A stretch of DNA of 12,263 nucleotides from Actinomycetota bacterium (GTDB lineage: Bacteria > Actinomycetota > AC-67): contig VAYV01000014.1 in NCBI GenBank assembly GCA_005883175.1, forward strand, positions 1-12,263, in the 5' to 3' direction. Below the pieces are notes generated by a model. It did no database searches and was not told the DNA's origin. It saw only the letters and a program-made list of their open reading frames with translations. Made by a program: the position numbers and the translations under genes. Numbering within the stretch: the first letter of the stretch is position 1; the number at the start of each line of letters is the position of its first letter. This document shows positions 1-6,967 of the stretch, piece after piece.

Positions 1-702
1 AGGCTGCTTGTTGAGTCCGCGCGCACGATACACGCAGACCTGTTTCAGGGGACACTGCGCACACAGCGGTGAATCGATCCGGCAGATCATCGCGCCGATG
101 TCCATCAGCGCCTGGTTCCATCTGTAGGCCTCGCCTGGCGCCAACCAGTCCGCCGCGATGCGTCTCGTCTCGTCCATCGAGATGTCGTCGGTGCCACGAA
201 CGGTTCGAGACAGGACGCGCTTCACGTTCACGTCGACGACCGGCACTTGACGGTCGTACGCGAAGCAGGCCACGGCGCTGGCCGAGTACTCGCCGATCCC
301 CGGCAGTGCGCGCAAGGCTTTCGGGTCTGGGGGAACGATGCCCCCGAATCCGTGCTCGATCTCCTGGGCCGACCGCTGCAGATCGACCGCGCGGCGGTTG
401 TACCCAAGGCCCCTCCACGCTTGGATGACCTCCATCGCCGGAGCGTGCGCGAGGCTGCTCACCGTCGGGAACTTCGCGAGGAACGACCCGTACGCGGGCG
501 CAACGCGCCCGGTCTGCGTCTGCTGCAACATCACTTCGGCGACGAGCGTTTGATACGGGTCTCGGTGTTCGCGCCACGGGAAGGAGCGGCCGTGCTCCTC
601 GAACCATGCAAGGACACGATCGTGAACCTTCGCGAGATCCGGCTTTGATCTGGCACGCGGCTTCGACGCTTTCGCTCTCACAGCTGTGCGCGCAATAGCC
701 AC
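1..702 (-). CDS. mutY: A/G-specific adenine glycosylase MutY (3' end outside window)
   Basis: Base-excision repair enzyme that removes adenine mispaired with 8-oxoguanine. The 234 residues visible cover the whole catalytic core. The family motif EVMLQQTQ is at 56-63, with E56 matching the catalytic Glu. The helix-hairpin-helix LPGIGEYSA is at 133-141, and VDVNVKRVLSR at 156-166 carries the catalytic Asp (D157). The iron-sulfur loop C-X6-C-X2-C-X5-C is C207, C214, C217 and C223. The LGY-x-RRA form of the central motif is what I recall from actinobacterial MutY. The start is GTG at 702: a stop lies just upstream in frame and AGGA sits 7 nt before the GTG. The C-terminal part, including any NUDIX-like 8-oxoG recognition domain, lies beyond the left edge. 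No sign of damage in the visible part. Family assignment is very secure. Confidence 0.93.
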   Translation of the reverse strand, partial: MAIARTAVRAKASKPRARSKPDLAKVHDRVLAWFEEHGRSFPWREHRDPYQTLVAEVMLQQTQTGRVAPAYGSFLAKFPTVSSLAHAPAMEVIQAWRGLGYNRRAVDLQRSAQEIEHGFGGIVPPDPKALRALPGIGEYSASAVACFAYDRQVPVVDVNVKRVLSRTVRGTDDISMDETRRIAADWLAPGEAYRWNQALMDIGAMICRIDSPLCAQCPLKQVCVYRARGLNKQP

Positions 703-841
703 CCTTGAATCCTAAATCTCGCCCACCGTCCCAACGCAACTTGACATTTCTCGTTGCCGTGGGTTCCGCATACGATGCGCATCGACTACGAGAATGAGTG
801 GACGTTGCCCGCGGAATGAGAACGGGAGCCCGGCTCGCTCG
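703..841. other. Intergenic region between hxlR-type gene and mutY, with a 12-bp palindrome
   Basis: These 139 bp hold no credible gene. The only clear structure is the perfect palindrome CGATGCGCATCG at 773-784, about 70 bp upstream of the mutY start. It could be a regulator site or chance. A TTGACA hexamer at 741-746 on the plus strand has no -10 at suitable spacing and no gene downstream. Confidence 0.4.
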
Positions 842-1546
842 CTAAGCGGTGACCCTCGGTCGGCTGGAAGGATGGTCGACGCTGGCGAATAACGGGTGCA
901 ATCCGAACCACTTCGGGAAAGAGCGGACGAGATCACGGTGTCCTTCAAGTTCGATGTCGCGATTGCTGAGCGCCACAGCCAGAGCGAGGTCTCCCATCCA
1001 CACGGCAGTCAGCGTCTTCGGATCGCTGCGAACGGTGATGTCGACGCCGAACCCAGGGTCGCTCAGACACAGATCGGCCTCAGGAAGTACGAGCCAGAAG
1101 TTGCTCAATTTCGCAGCAGCTCCCCGAAAGCGGAAATGGATGACCATGCGCCCGGTGGGCAGCGCGTCGGTCTTGACGGTCGTTCGCACCCACCACATGA
1201 GCAGCCCGGTATCGGGCATCTCCTCGAAGATAGGCCGCCGCAGCCAGCGCTCGCTCCAGATCCCTATTTGAGCGAAGACCGGCCCGAGCTCCTCCCCCGC
1301 GGGAGTCAAGTGGTACTCGCTGCCCTTGCCGTCCGAGCGCTGCCTGCGCTCGACGATTCCGGCCTGCTCGAGCTGGCGAAGACGCTTGCTGAGGAGCGAG
1401 GAGGACATCAGCGGGACTCCTCGTTGGATGTCGTTAAAGCGGCGGCTGCCGGTGAGCGCCAGCTCGCGGATCACGAGCGGCGTCCAGCGCTCGGTGAGCA
1501 CCTCGGCCGCCTGTGCGATCGCGCAGAACTGGCCATACCCCTTCAT
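842..1546 (-). CDS. HxlR-family winged-helix transcriptional regulator with SCP2-like C-terminal domain
   Basis: DNA-binding regulator, 234 aa. Residues 5-100 form an HxlR-type winged helix: a conserved Cys (C8), ERWTPLVIREL at 19-29, RRFNDIQRGVP at 35-45, the recognition-helix region LLSKRLRQLEQAGIVERR at 51-68, and YHLTPAGEEL at 78-87. Residues about 130-220 read like an SCP2 sterol-carrier-type fold (strand-rich, then DITVRSDPKTL at 169-179 and DIELEG at 197-202), which I infer to be a ligand-sensing part. The reading frame stays open up to 1831, but the winged helix begins just after the ATG at 1546. A longer start would overlap the divergent gene, so I chose 1546. There is no Shine-Dalgarno site. 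A -10-like GATACT ends 6 nt before the ATG, so the mRNA may be leaderless. The inverted repeat at 1580-1600 is a likely operator. Target and ligand are unknown. Confidence 0.85.
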   Translation of the reverse strand: MKGYGQFCAIAQAAEVLTERWTPLVIRELALTGSRRFNDIQRGVPLMSSSLLSKRLRQLEQAGIVERRQRSDGKGSEYHLTPAGEELGPVFAQIGIWSERWLRRPIFEEMPDTGLLMWWVRTTVKTDALPTGRMVIHFRFRGAAAKLSNFWLVLPEADLCLSDPGFGVDITVRSDPKTLTAVWMGDLALAVALSNRDIELEGHRDLVRSFPKWFGLHPLFASVDHPSSRPRVTA

Positions 1547-1552
1547 GTGCGA

Positions 1553-1582
1553 AGTATCTACGCGTCGGCGCGCAGCATGCAA
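1553..1582 (-). promoter_or_regulatory. Candidate promoter of the HxlR-type gene
   Basis: On the minus strand, TTGCAT (1582-1577) is followed after 18 bp by GATACT (1558-1553), which ends 6 nt before the ATG at 1546. That spacing would put the transcription start at or next to the start codon, as in leaderless actinobacterial mRNAs. The -35-like hexamer overlaps the arm of the inverted repeat at 1580-1600, which would allow autorepression. Motif match is only moderate. Confidence 0.4.
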
Positions 1583-1600
1583 CTGCAGATTTTGCAGTTG
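1580..1600. promoter_or_regulatory. Inverted repeat, probable operator between divergent genes
   Basis: CAACTGCA, 5 bp (GATTT), then TGCAGTTG: perfect 8-bp arms. It lies in the 133-bp region between the HxlR-type regulator (start 1546) and the small plus-strand gene (start 1680). HxlR proteins are dimers that bind such dyads in their own divergent promoter regions, so this is the best operator candidate for the neighbouring regulator. The arms are exact in the sequence. The binding partner is inferred. Confidence 0.6.
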
Positions 1601-1679
1601 AACGCCGCCTGCCCGCGCGATGAGAGTGGCTACGTGAGGCACTCGGCGCACGGCCGAGGCCGGGGCGAAAGGAGTGGCC

Positions 1680-1925
1680 ATGTACGTCATCTCGATCCAC
1701 GCGGTATCGGACCCGGAGGCGTTCTGGAGCGGCAAGCTTGAGCTGCCGGACGGAACCGAGCTGCCGATCGTTGTGCCCAGTGCCGACGGCAAGCGGGGCG
1801 TGTGCGTCTTCAAGTCCGATTCCGTCAACACGGTGAGGAACGTCGTCGACGGCGCAACCGGAAAGATCAGCAGGAACGAGTTCTACGCGATCAACGAAGG
1901 CAACGCACTCGGGCTGCCTGCCTAG
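1680..1925 (+). CDS. Small conserved-looking protein, function unknown
   Basis: 81 aa and the only plus-strand gene I accept. It has a strong ribosome-binding site (AAAGGAG at 1668-1674, 5 nt before the ATG). A GTG at 1674 is in frame but overlaps that site, so ATG 1680 is preferred. The protein is soluble with no signal peptide or membrane segment. It begins MYVISIHAVSDPEAFW and has a central PSADGKRGVCVFKSDSV (33-49), then SRNEFYAI (64-71) and a GLPA tail. The pattern of alternating strands and a helix around SVNTVRNVV suggests a small ferredoxin-like alpha/beta barrel of the dimeric kind, but I cannot name a family. It is divergent from an HxlR-type regulator with a dyad between them, so it is a likely target of that regulator. 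Confidence 0.75.
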   Translation: MYVISIHAVSDPEAFWSGKLELPDGTELPIVVPSADGKRGVCVFKSDSVNTVRNVVDGATGKISRNEFYAINEGNALGLPA

Positions 1926-1968
1926 GTCCAACCCCTCGTCGCATCGCCTCAAGGGTCGATGAAGAAGC

Positions 1969-1999
1969 AAGAACGGCCGCCCGAAGGGCGGCCGTTCTT
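1969..1999. terminator. Bidirectional hairpin terminator between convergent genes
   Basis: Perfect 14-bp stem (AAGAACGGCCGCCC with its complement) around a 3-nt GAA loop. It lies between the stop of the small plus-strand gene (1925) and the stop of clpC (2016). The stem ends in A/T pairs on both sides, giving short TTCTT runs on either strand. This fits an intrinsic terminator used from both directions. Confidence 0.85.
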
Positions 2000-2015
2000 C
2001 GGCCTTGCGAACCGA

Positions 2016-4385
2016 TCAGCTTTCGCTGCCGGCGAGCTCGAGCGGAGGCGTGTCGGGCGACGTCGGCGCCACCTCGAACACGATCTCCCCATCGTGCGCG
2101 TCGGCGATGATCGTCGACGCCGCGGAGAACTCCTTCCACAGCAGCTTCTCGGACAGCGGGTCTTCGACCATCCGCTGGATCGCGCGCCGCAACGGCCGCG
2201 CGCCTAAGGCCTGGTCGTAGCCCCTCTCCGCGATGAGGTCCTTTGCCGAGTCGGTGAGGACGATCTCGATATCCTTCGCCTTCAGCTGGTCCTGAACCCT
2301 CTTCATCATCAGGTCGACGATCTGCTTCACATCGGCCCGCGTCAGCGCGGCGAACACGATGACCTCGTCTATGCGGTTGAGGAACTCGGGACGGAAGTTG
2401 TGCTTCAGCTCTTCCATCACCTTCTCGCGCATCCGGTCGTAATCCATCATGTCCTGCGAGGTGACGCTGAACCCGAGGTTCTTCTTCTCGAGGTCCCGCG
2501 TGCCCAGGTTCGAGGTCATGATGATCACGGTGTTCTTGAAATCGACCGTGTGGCCCTGCGCATCGGTCAGGCGCCCATCCTCGAGGATCTGCAGGAGCGT
2601 GTTGAACACGTCGGGGTGCGCCTTCTCGATCTCGTCGAAGAGCACGACCGAGAACGGGCGGCGGCGGACCTGCTCGGTCAGCTGCCCGCCTTCTTCGTAG
2701 CCGACGTATCCCGGCGGCGAGCCGATCAGACGGCTCACCGTGTGCTTCTCCATGTACTCGGACATGTCGAGCTGGATCAGCGCGTCCTCGTCGCCGAACA
2801 GGAACTCGGCGAGCGTCTTGGCGAGCTCGGTCTTCCCCACGCCGCTCGGACCGAGGAAGATGAACGAGCCGCTCGGACGCTTCGGGTCTTTCAACCCCGC
2901 GCGCGTGCGGCGGATCGCCTGGCTCACCGAACGGATCGCGTCGTTCTGACTGATGATCCGCTTGTGCAACTCGTCTTCCATGCGGAGCAGCTTCGCCGTC
3001 TCCTCTTCGGTCAGCTTGTAGACGGGGATGCCGGTCCAGAGCGCGAGGACCTCGGCGATCTCCTCTTCGCCGACTTCGGCGACGACGTCCATCTCCTGGC
3101 CCTTCCACTCACGCTCACGCTGCTCGCGGTCGGTGCGGAGCTTGTTCTCCTTCTCGCGGGCGCGCGCGGCCGTCTCGTAATCCTGGATCTCGATCGCCGA
3201 TTCCTTCTCGCGCTGAACCAGTGCGATCGACTCGTCGAACTCGCGGAGGTCGGGCGGAACCGTCATGCGCATGATGCGCATGCGGCTGCCGGCCTCGTCG
3301 ATGAGGTCGATGGCCTTGTCCGGCAAGAAGCGGTCCGAGATGTAGCGGTCGGCGAGGTTCGCCGCCGCGACGATCGCGTCGTCGGTGATCGTGATCCGGT
3401 GGTGAGACTCGTACCGGTCGCGGAGGCCCTTCAGGATCTCGACCGTGTCCGCCACCGACGGCTCGGCGACCTTGATCGGCTGGAACCGCCGCTCGAGCGC
3501 CGCGTCCTTCTCGAGGTGCTTGCGGTACTCATCCAGCGTTGTTGCGCCGATCGTCTGGAGCTCACCGCGCGCGAGCATCGGCTTCAGGATGCTTGCCGCG
3601 TCGATCGCGCCTTCCGCAGCGCCGGCACCGACGAGCGTGTGCAGCTCGTCGATGAACAGGATGATGTCGCCGCGCGTGCGGATCTCTTTGAGGACCTTCT
3701 TCAAGCGCTCCTCGAAGTCACCGCGGTAGCGGCTGCCGGCGACGAGCTCGCCGATGAGGACCGGGTTGTTCTTGGTCCGCCTGCTGAGCACCTGCATCAC
3801 GCGCTCGATCTCCTTGACACGGCCGACGACCGGGTCGAGCTTCCCTTCCCGAGCGAGCTGCGTCAGGTTGCGGCCGAACTGATCCAGGACGAGCGAGCCG
3901 GTCGGTGCCTGCTCACCCGCGCCGGCGCCCGACTCCTTCGGGCCACCCTGGTAGCCCTGGAGCAACGCGATGACTTGCGCGCGCACCTTGTTCAGGTCGG
4001 CGCCAAGCTTCACGAGGACCTGCGCGGCGACGCCTTCTCCCTCGCGGATGAGACCCAGCAAGATGTGCTCGGTCCCGATGTAGTTGTGACCGAGCTGCAG
4101 CGCTTCGCGCAAGGACAGCTCGAGAACCTTCTTCGCGCGCGGCGTGAACGGGATGTGACCGGTCGGCGGCACTTGGCCCTGACCGATGATCTCCTCGACC
4201 TGCTGGCGCACCGACTCCAGCATGATGCCGAGCGACTCCAGCGCCTTCGCCGCGACGCCTTCACCTTCGTGGATCAATCCGAGCAGGATGTGCTCGGTTC
4301 CGATGTAGTTGTGGTTGAGCATCCGCGCTTCTTCTTGGGCGAGGACGACGACCCTGCGCGCGCGGTCTGTGAATCGTTCGAACAC
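2016..4385 (-). CDS. clpC: ATP-dependent Clp protease ATPase ClpC, lacking the Walker A region of its first AAA+ domain
   Basis: Class I Hsp100 unfoldase that feeds substrates to ClpP. 789 aa, against about 815-850 for relatives. Two N-terminal Clp repeats lie at about 1-145, the first AAA+ domain at about 165-380, the UVR/M-domain at about 380-430 and the second AAA+ domain at about 470-789. The second domain is complete: GPSGVGKT 512-519, VVLFDE 580-585, pore GYVG 559-562, TSNLGT 624-629, GARPLRR 728-734, and the ClpP-contact LGF 637-639. In the first domain, NNPVLIGE (ending E213) runs straight into LVAGSRYRG. The GVGKT loop and the following stretch up to the usual DLG(A/S), about 37 residues, are absent with frame intact (junction 3746/3747). 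Walker B (ILFIDE 242-247) and the Arg-finger region LERRF 297-301 remain. Another oddity is IISQ at 477-480 where relatives have IGQ. The start is GTG 4385, with AAAGG 7 nt upstream. Identity certain, function as written doubtful. Confidence 0.93.
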   Translation of the reverse strand: MFERFTDRARRVVVLAQEEARMLNHNYIGTEHILLGLIHEGEGVAAKALESLGIMLESVRQQVEEIIGQGQVPPTGHIPFTPRAKKVLELSLREALQLGHNYIGTEHILLGLIREGEGVAAQVLVKLGADLNKVRAQVIALLQGYQGGPKESGAGAGEQAPTGSLVLDQFGRNLTQLAREGKLDPVVGRVKEIERVMQVLSRRTKNNPVLIGELVAGSRYRGDFEERLKKVLKEIRTRGDIILFIDELHTLVGAGAAEGAIDAASILKPMLARGELQTIGATTLDEYRKHLEKDAALERRFQPIKVAEPSVADTVEILKGLRDRYESHHRITITDDAIVAAANLADRYISDRFLPDKAIDLIDEAGSRMRIMRMTVPPDLREFDESIALVQREKESAIEIQDYETAARAREKENKLRTDREQREREWKGQEMDVVAEVGEEEIAEVLALWTGIPVYKLTEEETAKLLRMEDELHKRIISQNDAIRSVSQAIRRTRAGLKDPKRPSGSFIFLGPSGVGKTELAKTLAEFLFGDEDALIQLDMSEYMEKHTVSRLIGSPPGYVGYEEGGQLTEQVRRRPFSVVLFDEIEKAHPDVFNTLLQILEDGRLTDAQGHTVDFKNTVIIMTSNLGTRDLEKKNLGFSVTSQDMMDYDRMREKVMEELKHNFRPEFLNRIDEVIVFAALTRADVKQIVDLMMKRVQDQLKAKDIEIVLTDSAKDLIAERGYDQALGARPLRRAIQRMVEDPLSEKLLWKEFSAASTIIADAHDGEIVFEVAPTSPDTPPLELAGSES

Positions 4386-4418
4386 CGCCGTGCCTTTCTC
4401 TACGCGGCCCTTCCGGGG

Positions 4419-4444
4419 ATTATATCCGTCGGGGTCTGAGTCAA
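4419..4444 (-). promoter_or_regulatory. Candidate clpC promoter
   Basis: On the minus strand a perfect TATAAT (4424-4419) lies about 34 nt before the clpC start codon. TTGACT (4444-4439) is upstream but only 14 bp away, shorter than the usual 16-18. Either the -35 is the weaker GAGTTG at 17 bp or the promoter relies on an activator. The -10 itself is convincing. No CIRCE or HspR-type repeat is seen. Confidence 0.5.
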
Positions 4445-4703
4445 CTCTTATGGGTCATGACCTGTCTGTAACGTAGGATGGCTGCACCATCATTCCGGTT
4501 CGACCGTCCGCCTAACGCAACTCCTTTTCTCCTCGACGGCAAAGGCCGCCTTTGGGAAGGCGGCCCGACGTACGGGAACCGATCCTACTCCGCCGAACAG
4601 CCTTCTACTTGTGTATTCGGCGCTTTCCGGGGTGGGGATTTACTCGCGAAGCCGAAAACGGCCCGGCCCGACTCTTTCGGGTGACCCTTCCAGGGATTTT
4701 CAG
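4445..4703. other. Gene-free region between clpC and lysS with nested inverted repeats
   Basis: No credible protein gene on either strand and no tRNA. GTAGGAT (4473-4479) pairs with ATCCTAC (4582-4588). CGGTTC (4496-4501) pairs with GAACCG (4576-4581), directly adjacent to the first helix on the 3' side. GGCCGCCTT/AAGGCGGCC (4544-4565) forms a hairpin inside. CGCCGAA/TTCGGCG (4591-4597/4616-4622) forms another hairpin 2 nt beyond. GATGG/CCATC (4477-4491) would compete with the outer helix. The set could belong to a structured RNA, a leader or the 3' end of the lysS transcript. I recognise no known riboswitch and cannot fix the strand. Mycobacteria carry lsr2 at this place, and none is visible here. 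Confidence 0.4.
4544..4565 (-). terminator. Candidate terminator downstream of lysS
   Basis: A 9-bp perfect stem with a 4-nt loop, followed on the minus strand by TTTGCC. It lies about 140 nt past the lysS stop and upstream of the clpC promoter. The T-run is short, so termination is plausible but not certain. The hairpin also forms the inner part of the nested repeats in this region. Confidence 0.45.
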
Positions 4704-6188
4704 CTATTTCTCTTGCCCCTCAGGCCGCATCAGCGGGAACAGGATGACCTCACGGATGCTCGGAACGTCGGCAAGGATCATGGCGAAGCGGTCGATCCCG
4801 AACCCCAGCCCACCCGTCGGCGGCATCCCGTATTCCAGCGCTCTCAGGAAATCCTCATCCACCGTCATCGCTTCCTCGTCGCCGGCCGCGCGGGCCCGGG
4901 CCTGCGCCTCGAAGCGCGCGCGCTGGTCGATCGGGTCGTTCAGCTCGCTGTAGGCGGGACCGATCTCCATCCCGGCGATCACGAGGTCGAAGTGCTCGGT
5001 GAACCGCGGGTCGTCGCGATGCGCGCGCGCTAGCGGTGACGTCTCGCGCGGGAAGTCCATCACGAACGTTGGTTCGAACAGATTGCCTTCGACGTGCTTC
5101 TCGTAGATCTCGACGACCACCTTGCCCGTTCCCCACGCGGGGTCCGTCGGGACGTCGTGCGCCTCCGCGATCGCGCGCGCCTTGTCGGCTGCCATGTCGA
5201 GGTCGAGCGTTTCGCCGATTGCTTCGGAGGCCAGATCGATGAGGCGCGCGCGCCGGAACGGACCGCCGAGCGGCATCGCGCGACCCTGGTACGTATGGTC
5301 CGTCGTCCCAAGCACCTCACGCGCGGCGGCTGAGATCAGAGACTCCATGAGGTCCATCATCGTGAAGTAGTCGCCGTACGCCTCGTACGCCTCGAGCATC
5401 GTGAACTCGGGGTTGTGCGTGGCGTCGGCGCCCTCGTTGCGGAAGTTGCGGTTGATCTCGAACACCTTCTCCAAGCCGCCGACGATCAGCCGCTTCAGAT
5501 ACAGCTCGGGGGCGATCCGCAAGTACAGGTCGAGATCGAGCGCGTGCATGTGCGTGACGAACGGCTTCGCGAGCGCGCCGCCGGGCTGCACCTGCAGCAT
5601 GGGCGTCTCCACCTCGAGGAAGCCGCGCGCGATCATGAACTCGCGGATGGCCTGCACGGCGCGCGACCGCAGCACGGCGACGCGGCGCGCGTCTTCGTTC
5701 ATCAGCAGGTCGAGGTAGCGCTGGCGGAAGCGCAGCTCCACGTCCTTCAGCCCGTGCCATTTCTCGGGTAGCGGCCGGATGTCTTTCGCGAGCAGCGTGA
5801 GGGACGACGCGCGCACGCTGAGCTCAGCGCGCTTCGTCTTCGTGATCTCGCCCTCTGCGCCGATCCAGTCGCCCAGGTCCAGGTCGGCGAAGGCCGCCAT
5901 GCCCTCCTCCCCCAAGACGTCGACCTGCAGCATCAGCTGGATGTCTCCAGTACCGTCCCGGAGCACGCCGAATGCGAGCTTGCCGTGCCCGCGCTTGAGC
6001 ATGAGCCGCCCGGCGACCGCTGCGCGCGCGCCGGCGTCGGTGTCCGGCTCGATCGCGTCGAACCGATCGTGGAGCTCGTGCGCGGTCGCCGTGCGATCGA
6101 ACGTCACCGGGTACGGGTCGACGCCGTGCGCGCGCGCGCGCTCGATCTTCTCGAGCCGCTGACGCTCGAGCTCGTCGAATGAGGTCAA
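4704..6188 (-). CDS. lysS: Lysine--tRNA ligase, class II (LysRS)
   Basis: Cytoplasmic enzyme that charges tRNA-Lys using ATP. 494 aa, normal length for bacterial class II LysRS. The N-terminal OB-fold anticodon-binding domain spans about 57-150 (GRLMLKRGHGKLAFG at 60-74). The catalytic domain has motif 1 around ETPMLQVQPGGA (194-205), motif 2 FRNEG 249-253 with HNPEFTM 258-264, and motif 3 GGLGFGIDR 459-467. ELNDPIDQR (415-423) is also typical. The start is TTG at 6188, overlapping the coaX stop as TTGA. AGGGA lies about 6 nt upstream and the protein begins properly at this point. It is the last gene of the cofactor operon and is complete. Confidence 0.96.
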   Translation of the reverse strand: MTSFDELERQRLEKIERARAHGVDPYPVTFDRTATAHELHDRFDAIEPDTDAGARAAVAGRLMLKRGHGKLAFGVLRDGTGDIQLMLQVDVLGEEGMAAFADLDLGDWIGAEGEITKTKRAELSVRASSLTLLAKDIRPLPEKWHGLKDVELRFRQRYLDLLMNEDARRVAVLRSRAVQAIREFMIARGFLEVETPMLQVQPGGALAKPFVTHMHALDLDLYLRIAPELYLKRLIVGGLEKVFEINRNFRNEGADATHNPEFTMLEAYEAYGDYFTMMDLMESLISAAAREVLGTTDHTYQGRAMPLGGPFRRARLIDLASEAIGETLDLDMAADKARAIAEAHDVPTDPAWGTGKVVVEIYEKHVEGNLFEPTFVMDFPRETSPLARAHRDDPRFTEHFDLVIAGMEIGPAYSELNDPIDQRARFEAQARARAAGDEEAMTVDEDFLRALEYGMPPTGGLGFGIDRFAMILADVPSIREVILFPLMRPEGQEK

Positions 6189-6967
6189 TCTTCGTCCCTG
6201 AGCGTGTTCCGCTCATAGATCTGGAGCAACCCTTCGAGCGTGAGCCAGGGCTCGTGGTGATCGATCGCCTTCGTGAACGGCATGATCACCGGCGCGAGCC
6301 CGCCGGTCGCGATCGACGGCGTACCGGGACCGAGTTCGTCGCGCATACGTCCGACGATACCGTCGATCTGTCCCGCGAACCCGTATATCACGCCGGACTG
6401 GATCGCCTCGACCGTCGTCTTGCCGATGACCGAGCGCGGCTCCACGAACTCGATGTTGCGGAGCTGCGCGCCGTGAGAAACGAGCGCGTTCGTCGAGACC
6501 TCAACACCCGGCGCGATCGCCCCTCCGAGGTACTCGCCCTTCGCGCTGACGGCGTCGAACGTCGTCGCCGTTCCGAAGTCGATCACGATGCAGGGGCCGC
6601 CGTAGCGCGTGAACGCTGCGATCGCGTTGACGACGCGGTCGGCGCCGACCTCCTTCGGGTTGTCGGTCGTAATCGCGAGCCCGGTCTTCACGCCGGGACC
6701 GACGATGATCGGCGCGAAGTGGAAGTAGCGTTCGGTCATCTCGCGCATCGCTTGCGTGACGCGCGGCACGACGCTGCTGATCACGACGCCGCTGACGTTG
6801 CGGTCGAACGACAAGCCCACTTGATTGAGCAGCCCTTGGAACACCAGGGCGATCTCGTCGGCCGTCTGATCGCCGCGGGTGGCCAGCCGCCAGTGCTGCA
6901 GCAGCTCCGTGCGCTCGAACATGCCGATCACCGTCTGGGTATTGCCGACGTCCACCGCGAGCAGCAT
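6185..6967 (-). CDS. coaX: Type III pantothenate kinase CoaX
   Basis: Phosphorylates pantothenate, the first step from vitamin B5 to CoA. 260 aa, full length. The ASKHA-fold motifs are present: phosphate-1 DVGNT 6-10, GADR 108-111, phosphate-2 region DFGTATTFD 130-138, GGAIAPG 148-154 and TGGLAP 221-226. The ATG at 6967 directly follows the nadC stop (6970-6968). A strong GGAGG lies 8 nt upstream, inside the end of nadC. It overlaps lysS by 4 nt. Type III kinases need a monovalent cation and are not feedback-inhibited by CoA (family knowledge). Its neighbours panD and the damaged panC belong to the same pathway. Confidence 0.95.
   Translation of the reverse strand: MLLAVDVGNTQTVIGMFERTELLQHWRLATRGDQTADEIALVFQGLLNQVGLSFDRNVSGVVISSVVPRVTQAMREMTERYFHFAPIIVGPGVKTGLAITTDNPKEVGADRVVNAIAAFTRYGGPCIVIDFGTATTFDAVSAKGEYLGGAIAPGVEVSTNALVSHGAQLRNIEFVEPRSVIGKTTVEAIQSGVIYGFAGQIDGIVGRMRDELGPGTPSIATGGLAPVIMPFTKAIDHHEPWLTLEGLLQIYERNTLRDED

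Noticed and set aside
1547..1831. Upstream extension of the HxlR-type gene to 1831
   Set aside because: The extra 95 residues have no family resemblance and would cover the operator-like dyad and much of the divergent small gene. The winged helix starts at the ATG at 1546.
2400..4439. Very long open frame (679 codons) on the plus strand opposite clpC
   Set aside because: It is the antisense shadow of clpC in GC-rich codons. The composition is dominated by Arg, Asp, Leu and Val with no family motifs, while the minus strand is plainly clpC.
4455..4482. Stretch resembling the 3' part of a TPP riboswitch (ACCTG, then CGTAGGA)
   Set aside because: The CTGAGA element and the required helices are missing, and no thiamine gene follows on that strand.
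4454..4492. Tiny minus-strand frame of 12 codons (MMVQPSYVTDRS) upstream of the clpC promoter
   Set aside because: It lies upstream of the likely clpC transcription start and has no well-spaced ribosome-binding site. Too short to support.
4496..4512. GGTTCGACC resembling a tRNA T-loop
   Set aside because: The flanking bases cannot form the 5-bp T-stem and no acceptor or anticodon arm can be built around it on either strand.
4478..4684. Plus-strand open frame of 68 codons in the clpC-lysS gap
   Set aside because: No ribosome-binding site before the ATG, no recognised motif, and it coincides with the inverted repeats. Not supported as a gene.
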